This document shows, piece after piece, positions 56,288 through 64,000 of a DNA stretch of 64,000 bases; the stretch's first letter is position 1; each line of letters opens with the position of its first letter. The stretch spans positions 14,410,071-14,474,070 of the forward strand of contig CM033118.1 of assembly GCA_019321725.1 (NCBI GenBank). The letters are read 5' to 3'. The DNA is from Paulownia fortunei. Lineage: Eukaryota > Streptophyta > Magnoliopsida > Lamiales > Paulowniaceae. The notes beneath the pieces are model-generated. The model saw nothing but the letters and a program-made list of their open reading frames with translations, was not told where the DNA came from and made no database searches. The position numbers were made by a program, and so were the translations under genes.

Positions 56288-58042
56288 ACAAGTGCATATG
56301 TGTGGTGCTCATTAGGGAACGAGTACACCAAATAAGCCCGTGGGAAATTCTCAATTAGAAATGTTGTATGTTGATTAAGAATTTCCAAGTTAAGATAGTG
56401 CATGAATTAGTCCTTTGACTTGAGGTACCATGGCAGTCTTGTGCACAACAACATGCACTTAGATGTATTTCCCCATTGCATGACAATCACATGGGTTTAC
56501 GTCGGGTGTATGATCCTCGTGTTTGGTGAATGGCTAATAAAGGATTCATCACCTATTTAGCATAATAGGTGAATCTCACATGCATTTTATGGTCCTTGAC
56601 TTAAAAGTCTTTGGCCAAAGTAGGATAAACATTAGATGTGGGTTTTCAAATAATTCATCATGAGTCGATTGAGTAGGAATGAAATTATAGTTATTAAGTC
56701 AATTAGGATTTTGACTAATAATACAAGCACTAGACTTAATTATGAGATTAGTTGATGGAAGGACCAGACTTGTATGGTACTTGTAATTGAAATAATTTTT
56801 CTTACAAAATTCACCTAAGACTAGGTAGTCAAGATGCACTGCTAGGTGCTTACCTGACTTGTGAGATTTTTCGAATAAAGGAGTTATTAATTAGTTGGAT
56901 TTTATTAATAATAATATATTTCTTATATATTTCGTAAGTGGCAAGAGTTGCAAGCTTACTACTAGCTTACTTGTGAATCTAATGGGTCACGTACAAATTG
57001 AGACTATCCACTTCTAATCTAGTATTTTATATAACGTGTTGGATGAAGTTAATTAATGGTGATTAATTCACTTGAGCTATAATTAATTTAAAATTTTAAA
57101 TTAATTCATCCAATAAAATAATAAGATTATTTAATTAAACTTAATTTTGATTAGGGGCTCTTTGGAGTAAATTAATTAATTGATTGGATCAATTAATTAA
57201 AGGGCTTTCAATTAATTTAAGGGATTAAATTAATTTAATTAGTTTAAGTAATGGGATTATTTGAATTGGGCCTAATATAATTAGGTGGTTGTGTGGAACC
57301 CATTAATTAATTGATTGGATCATTTAGTTACGTTGGGCTTGAATTAAATGATAGAGATCAATTAAAGTCCAAGCCTAAAGTTAATGAGCCCGTAGGAGAA
57401 TCCCATTAAGAGTCTTTAATTGGAGAATTAAAGACTCCTTGTCTTTGATGGAGATAAATTGAGACTTTATATCTTACAAGGAAAGAAGTCAAAGACACCT
57501 ATTTTTGATATAAAGGGATAAGATAAGAAGGAAAAATGTAGAGATAATAATGTTGGAAAGGGATCAAATCCTAATAAGATTTGGATTAAACCACCTTGTG
57601 TATATATACACAAGGTGGGAGATGAATTTTAGGGTGGTAGAACATAAGAATTTCATCCTCCCTTCTCTTTCTCTCTTATTCTTGGTCTTTTCATTCACTA
57701 GTAATAATTCCTTCCATCGAAAAGGTTCCACTATTTTTGATACTAACTTCGTTCTTCTAATCACTAGATAATTTAAGAATAAAAAATACACTCCTAAATT
57801 ATAGATTTGCAACTTAAGATTAAAAATCGCTAGCTAGAATTTTAATCCGTGGACTTGCCCGAGGTGTGGATACCATCAGAGGAAAGACACTTGGATTCCT
57901 GTAATGAATCAGTTTCTAATTCAAGGCCACAATTTGAATCATTTAAACATCACCATTAACCAGAGTGCAAATAATTTATGTATTTTGAAATTTACATTTA
58001 TTTATTTAAGAGAGTAATTTATAATGCACTCGTGATTATGCA
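56288..58042 (+). repeat. LTR E, right part (copia-type long LTR)
   Basis: The stretch ends GATTATGCA and is followed after three bases by a primer site, so it is the 5' LTR of a copia-type element, probably of the long-LTR SIRE/Maximus kind. It contains AATTAATTAA-rich DNA (57030-57330) and a sequence with CACAAGGTGGGAGATGAATT near 57608. No coding potential. Confidence 0.65.
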
Positions 58043-58045
58043 AAT

Positions 58046-58061
58046 TGGTACTAGAGCTAGG
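58046..58061 (+). promoter_or_regulatory. Primer-binding site after LTR E, tRNA-iMet type
   Basis: TGGTACTAGAGCTAGG, a variant of TGGTATCAGAGCTAGG that is common after copia LTRs. Confidence 0.75.
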
Positions 58062-58794
58062 TTTTGCATTCCAATTACTTTTGCGATAGAAGCTTGAAAA
58101 TTCATATGATGAATTATTTGTATTTAACTGCGCGTTTTTGTTACGGAATTAAATCTTAAATTTTTGTAAGAAATTTAATTATTTTTAAACAACATATACA
58201 AAAAAAAATATTGACCATAAGATCCTCCAACCACCACCGTGAAAGTCACAGTGGGTGCATGCTTGGCACCGATGCCCCACGAACATCGCCCATCGCCAAA
58301 AAGTTGGATCTTGGCAATGAGGTAAGGCCGAGCACTACCACGTGCATCTAGCATCGAATATTATGTTTCTACACCAAGGCAATAACCTAGGCACTATAAC
58401 AAGTGAGCGTTAGGAGGCGACCCGACACTCAATGAAAGCCCCAATAGTGATGGGCATGGTGACCTAATGTTAGGGTTGAGAAGACGAGCGACAGGCTAGC
58501 AGGCCTATCATCGTGTGTTGCTTATACCAAAAACCATAGGTGTTGGGCACCCAACATGTAGGTTGGTGCAACGTGCTATGACCCATCGCAAGACCAGCCC
58601 ATGTACAAGCAAGCTATTTGACAGCCTGTTGTACACATGGCAAGGGCAGTAAACTGGTTGTGCCTGTTGTGTTATGTTGTGCAAAAATTGATTTTTCATA
58701 TTTTTAAGTTAAGAAATATTATTTTCTTGTAAAATTGTGAATTTATTTCTAAACATGAAAAAAGGCAAGTTAATTATGTGTGTTCATCACGTAA
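58062..58794 (+). other. Leader of the LTR E element, truncated
   Basis: The GC-richer part (58210-58680) is like the leader of CopII in composition, but no gag frame is recognised. The element is cut off by Ath3. Confidence 0.45.
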
Positions 58795-59180
58795 AGTGTT
58801 ATTAGTGGGTGTGGTTTGAAATGAGTCATCACAAATAAGTCTCGACAAATGATCAGCCACCACATTTTCTACTCTTTTATTTTCTCAAATTGTAACGTTG
58901 AATTCCTCGAGTAAGAGAATCCACCTAATCAATCTAGATTTGACATTTTTTTTGACAAAAGATATTTTAAAGCTGCATGATCACTGAAAACGACAACTGG
59001 TGAGCCAACAAGATAAGATTTAAATTTGTCCAATGTAAAAACTACAAGAAGTAATTCTTTTTTAGTTGTTGAATAATTCAATTGAGCACTATTTAAAGTT
59101 TTACTTGCATAGTAAATAACATATGGTTTCTTATCTTCTCTTTATCCTAAGAAAACTCCAACTATATAGTCACTGGCATC
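58795..59180 (-). pseudogene. RNase H part of Ath3
   Basis: Homologous to Ath2 37010-37370, including the text around ALKYLLSK. It breaks off at 58795 against unrelated DNA. No long frame remains. Confidence 0.7.
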
Positions 59181-60122
59181 ACACATTATTTCAAAAGATA
59201 ATGTTCAATTTGGAGGCTGCATGATTAGAGCAAATGTAAACATGCTTTTAAATTTAATAAAAGCATTTTCACGCATTTCAGTCCATTCAAAAATAGTGTC
59301 TTTTGTTAGAAGATTACACAAATGTTTAGATATTGTACTAAAATCTTTGATAAATTTTCTATAAAAACCAGTATGTCCTAAAAATGATTTTACCTCCTTC
59401 ACAGACTTTGGTATTGGCAAAATGGCAATTAACTCAGTTTTAGATTTGTCTACTTCAATATCATTTGACGAAATAATATCTCTAGGAATAATACCAGTTG
59501 TTACCATGAAATGAAATTTCTCCCAATTGAGTACAAGGTTATTTTCCTCACACCTGATCAAAACCTTTTTCCAAATTAGGCAAGCAATCATCAAATGAAT
59601 TACAAAAATAAAAAAAAATCCTCTAATGAAAACTTCAAGAAAACGTTCAACCATGTTATTAAAAATACTAAGCATGCATCGTTGGAATGTAGCTGGTGCA
59701 TTACATAATCTAAAAGGCATCTTTCGATATGCAAAAGTACCAAAAGGACATGTAAAAGTAGTTTTCTCTTTATTTTCAAGTGTAATTGCAATTTAAATAA
59801 ACCCAGAATATCCATCTAAGAATTAGTAAAATTCATGTCCCGCAACTCTTTCTAAGATTTGATCCATGAAAGGGAATGGAACCTGATCTTTTCTAATAAC
59901 TGAGTTGAGTTTCCTATAGTCAATACACATTCGCCAACCAGTAACAATCCTAATTGGAATTAATTCATTATTTTAATTATTGACTACAGTAACTCCATAT
60001 TTCTTAGGTACAACTTGAGTAGAACTTACCTATTTGCTATCAGAAATAAGATAAATGATTCTATTATCTAAAAGTTTAATGACTTCATTTATCACTAATT
60101 CTTTCATATTAGGATTTAGCCT
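59181..60122 (-). pseudogene. Reverse transcriptase of Ath3 (broken)
   Basis: Minus-strand frame 59720-59205 has MPFRLCNAPATFQR, the thumb motif SFLGHTGFYRKFIKDFS and the end KHLCNLLTKDTIFEWTE. In this copy the FMDDF catalytic box is damaged (DNA near 59625). RT entry motifs lie upstream near 59930-60010 with stops. Confidence 0.8.
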
Positions 60123-61010
60123 TCATTGCATCTCTCTAAAAGGTTTAGCATTTTCCTCTAGATAGATGTTATGCGTGCAAATTACAGGACTAATACCTTT
60201 AATATCAGTAATGATCCATCCTAAAACATTCTTATGCATTTTTAGAGTTTTGATCAACTTACCTTCTTGGGATGCATCAAATTTGAAAAAAATTATTTCT
60301 GGAAAAGTCTTAATCTCACTCAAGAAAGAGTATTTCAAATCAAATGGTAAAGATTTCAAATCAATCATAGGAGCTTAATACTTGATGGAACAGATTGTAT
60401 TGTTGATGATGATAGTTTTTCAAACCTTGGCTTCCAAAAATATATTTCATGCAAACATTCAAAGAGAGTATTAGAGTGTGCTTTCTAAAAAAACTTTCAC
60501 TTTCAAAACAAATTTCTAGAGGATCAAAGGAATTAGTTATAGTAAAATATTCGTGAACAAGTTTCTCAATTGAATCCACTTCCTATAGTTTGAAATCTTC
60601 TGCAGGTTGCTTACAAACATTAAACACATTTAGTTCCAAAGGTACATTTCCAAAAGATAACTTCAAAATACCATTCCTACAATTAATCAAAGCATTTGAA
60701 GTTGCAAGAAAAGGACGACCCAAAATAGAATCTATGTATATGTATGTGCAACAGGCTTTATGTCCAAAATAATAAAATCCACTGGAAAGTAAAACATATC
60801 AATTTGTACCAACACATCTTCAACTACTCATTTTGGAACTTTAATCGAACGGTCAGCTAGTTGGAGTAAAACGAGAGTTGTTTTAAGTTCTCTCAAATCC
60901 TAACTATTCATAAACTGAGAAAGGTAGAAGATTTACCCAAGCACCATGATCAAGAAAAATACACTCTATTTTAGTGTTTTCTATGGTACATGAAATGGTT
61001 GAACAACCTG
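60123..61010 (-). pseudogene. Protease and linker of Ath3 (broken)
   Basis: The frames 60368-60123 and 60579-60361 match the linker of Ath1 (SIEKLVHEYFTITNS; HKNVLGWIITDIKGI). The protease region (60950-60700) is homologous to Ath1 19921-20180 but broken. Confidence 0.75.
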
Positions 61011-62679
61011 GATCTTTGTACTTTGGTGGAAAAATTGTTAAATGACTGAACTAACACTTTGAGTTAAAAATGTCTTCTTTTATACATAATGTTTTCTTTT
61101 GAATGTACACAAATCTTTCAAAAATTTGGCATAAGGTGGAACTTGTTTGATTGCATCTAATAATGAGATATTAATTTTGACTTGTTTAAAAACTTCAAAG
61201 ATTTTAGTATTTGGGTTCAACTTTTGATTTGGTTGCAATCTTTGGGGAAAACAAGCTAGAGGTGTGTATTTTTCTTTTTAAACTTACCTTCATCATCAAG
61301 ACTGTTTCCATTCTTCATTTCTGAATGTGGATTATAAACTTTCTCTTTGGAATGAATAATATTATCAATAACTTTTCTATTTTGAAGAGTTATGATCAAG
61401 TTAGCCTCCTTGACTGAATTTCACCTAAAAAAGAAACATGACATTGAGTAGAAGGATTACGTTGATGTTGAGCAGGAAATTTACTCTTTTATGAGTACGC
61501 AAAGAATTTGTCAATGTTGAAAGTGTGCTTTTGATCTCATTGATGGTTTATGAAGTCTAGTGATTGATGTTTGTTTGTGCATGCATAAATATTGCAAAAT
61601 TTCCTCAAGAGATTTTATATGTGGAGCTAGATAAGAAAGAAAGCTTGGTGGCTTCCGTGAATATAGTAGTTGGGCACTGTTCTCATCTCGCCATCTAAAA
61701 TTAGTATGATTTCTCTATTGTGGATTGTAAGTGTTAGAATATGGAGAAGGAAAAGACTTTTTGAATATGTTCATGACATTTGCTTATGCTAGAATATTTG
61801 GGCATTTACTGGTGGAGTGTCCCACAAGTTCACACATGCTACAAACTTCTTCATCTTGCACATATCTGATTTTCTTTACTTTTTTATGTTCCATGGTCTC
61901 AACTTTTCTTGTTAAATTAGTAATCCTAGCATTTAGATCATCTTCTTTACTAAGGTAATATCTTTCTTTATTACTATTAGAAAGATTAGATCTAATAGAA
62001 CCTTTGAAAGAATTAACACTATGCCATGATTGAGAATTTCCTATCAAATGGTCTAGATATTCTTGGGCTTTATCAGGTTCTTTATCAAGAAATTCACCAT
62101 TACATAATGTTTCAACAAATTATTTTGTTTCAAGAGTTAAACTTTCATAAAAGAAATTAATTAAGCGCCATTTTTTAAAAACATAACATGGGCATGAATT
62201 GAACAAATCTTTAAATCTTTCCTAATATTGAAAGAAAGCTTCATTAAAATTTTGAGAAAAAATTTGGATTTGTCTTTTCAAAACATAAGTTTTATTAGCT
62301 GGAAAGAACTTTTTCAAAATTTAACTTACATTTCTTGCCAAGTGCCAACTGACCTAGGTTTTAAAGAATTAAGTCAAGTTTTTGCTTTATCTTTTAAATA
62401 AAAAGAAAATAATTTGAGCATAACAATCTCATTTGTACAAGTTTGAACTTCAAAAGTGACACATACTTCACAAATTCTTTTAGATGCAAGTAAAGGCTTT
62501 CAAAGTCTAAACTATGGAAATTAGGAACTAAAGAGATCATACTTACCTTGAACCGAAAGTTATTTGTATTGAGAGGAAAAATGAAACAAAAACGAGAAGT
62601 ATTTTGAAGAGGTTGCAAGTAATAATGTATGCACCTATTGATTCTCATTTTTATCCCACACACTTTTATTTTCAGCCAT
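61011..62679 (-). pseudogene. gag of Ath3 (broken)
   Basis: It starts at the ATG at 62679, as in Ath1, and soon meets stops. The open frame 62047-61784 includes an intact CCHC knuckle CSMCELVGHSTSKC. The C-terminal region is homologous to Ath1 19080-19840. Confidence 0.8.
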
Positions 62680-62877
62680 AGTGGAAGTGTGTGGAGGTGA
62701 CTCAAACAAATTTTCAAACAGAGTTTTAGATTTATTTCAAGCTAAACAACGAGAATTATAATTACGATACCATATGAACATATAATCGTAAAGAAAACAA
62801 ACACATAATATTTAAAAGGGAAATATTTACAAACCTGAATACTTACCTTGTCTTTCCTAACAACGATGTAAAAAACT

Positions 62878-64000
62878 TGCTACAACTTTAAGGATGCAAA
62901 CCCAAGTACAGGTTGTGTCAAGTAAAAAAATTCTCGAGTCCGAGGTTGATCCATATGGATGTTGTTTGAAATTTTTTGGATTATATTTCTTAAGAAAAAG
63001 TTAAGCTATAACTAAGAAATCAAAGTAATAAAAGCACTAAGGATTAGGGATTTGCTCTTGAGTTTTGGATAGAGGAATGATTCTTTATTCTTTTTACCTC
63101 TTTTAAATGTCACTATTAGAATCCATACATAATGAAGGTTCTAATGAGAAAATGTTATCAAATAGCTCATGCATTAATATTATCATGATATTGTCTTACT
63201 ATTTGCAAATTATCTCTTAATACCAATACTTGTTTATGGGATCAAACATTTATTCACATATTTGTCTATAATAAATCAAGGTTTCATGTTAACAGTCGGT
63301 GGAGTAGAACCGTATAATAAGTTAAATGAACCCATGTATTTATTGTGCAATTGGTGATACATAAATAAAGAATTGCCACTAAACAAGAAGGGTTTTAATG
63401 CCAACACTTATTTATGGGATTAAGTATTTATGCATACCTTTGTCTACAATAAATTAAGGTTTCAAGTTAGCAATCGGTGTAGTAGAACCGTAAAATAAGC
63501 TAAATGAACCCAAATATTTGTTATGCCATTGGTGATACATAAATCAAGAATCCCCACAAAACAAGGAGTGTTTTAATTATTTATAGGATTAAGTATTTAC
63601 ACATACTTTTGTCTACAACAAATCAATATTTCACATTAGTAGTCGGTATAGTAGAACTGTAGAATAAGCTAAATGAACCCAAGTATTTGTTGTGTCATTG
63701 TTGATACATAAATCAAGAATCACCACAAAATAAGAAGGGTTTCAATCAAAAATTAAAATGATAATACAACACACCTGAACATTATGCAACTTTATAACTA
63801 TTCCTCTTCCTCCATCAAGAGGTTCACCTTTTCTCTTTAGTTAAATGAAATTTAGAAAGACATAATGAAAGTAGAAAAGACAAAAAATAGAAGAGAAACT
63901 AGAGAATACATTTATATTACTAGTAGAAAACCTACATTAATAGAAAATTTAGCCTAAAGAAAGGCAATAATAAAACTTTATTTTCCTCTTTAAAGGTTTT
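62878..64000 (-). repeat. 5' LTR of Ath3 (C2), cut by the window edge
   Basis: The LTR end (GTTGTAGCA in reverse complement) is at 62878. Three tandem copies of the ~180-bp unit lie at about 63195-63390, 63391-63565 and 63566-63740. It runs to 64000 without the TGATAAG start. The primer site right of gag (minus strand TTTTTTACATCGTTGTTAGG) is decayed. Confidence 0.85.

Larger units (their letters stand above)
58795..64000 (-). mobile_element. Ath3: third Athila-like element, both ends incomplete
   Basis: From right to left: part of the 5' LTR, gag, protease, RT and part of RNase H, stopping near 58795. The integrase and everything after it, including the place of the LOG-like gene, are absent. 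It is homologous to Ath2 37000-41051. The LTR continues beyond the window. Confidence 0.85.

Noticed and set aside
57550..57812. Open frames of 73 and 82 codons on both strands
   Set aside because: They lie within LTR E just upstream of its primer site and show no domain.

Overview
The window is plant nuclear DNA, AT-rich and almost wholly made of LTR retrotransposons. The plant origin is shown by Ty3/gypsy elements with an Athila-type gag and a primer site matching plant tRNA-Asp, by Ty1/copia elements with initiator-tRNA-Met primer sites, and by a gene related to the plant cytokinin-activating enzyme LOG. I see no intact single-copy host gene, no tRNA or rRNA gene and no CRISPR. The species cannot be told from the sequence; a eudicot is likely but not shown.

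Layout. 1-8757: a mosaic of old LTR pieces from families A, B, C1 and D, plus scraps of gypsy integrase and copia pol. 8763-21079: one Athila-like element (Ath1, originally on the minus strand) whose 5' third (16351-21079) now lies inverted. 15291-16024 and 21080-21842, together with 31977-32241, are parts of the 3' LTR of a second Athila-like element (Ath2, minus strand), whose body and 5' LTR fill 32242-42819. 21843-31976: gypsy element A, inserted in that Ath2 LTR. It has two 2.6-kb LTRs around only about 490 bp of internal DNA. Its 3' LTR is in turn split by gypsy element B (25483-30219), which keeps a 2.9-kb 5' LTR and an open gag-protease frame but has lost the rest of pol and its 3' LTR. 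43647-47334: a decayed copia element (CopII) with a duplicated integrase segment. 47617-51913: a second copia element (CopI) with both LTRs. 51969-53898: a solo C2 LTR with a perfect target duplication, sitting in an antisense copia RT fragment (CopIII). 54744-56282: a solo LTR of family D with a perfect target duplication, sitting in a long copia-type LTR (family E) that ends at 58042. 58795-64000: a third Athila-like element (Ath3, minus strand) that runs off the right edge.

Two results stand out. First, Ath1 and Ath2 both carry, between integrase and 3' LTR, an intronless relative of LOG preceded by an unknown reading frame with a conserved four-cysteine motif. This looks like gene capture by a retrotransposon lineage. 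Second, the segment 15291-21079 is inverted. The two halves of one reverse transcriptase, the two halves of one LTR and the 5-bp target duplication TATCA/TGATA all fit together only if this piece is turned round.

Relative order of events that the nesting supports: Ath1 and Ath2 insertion, then element A into Ath2, then element B into A, then a deletion that removed the 3' part of B. The inversion came after Ath1 and Ath2 were in place. All element genes carry stops or frameshifts except gag-protease of element B and the 197-codon frame of Ath1.
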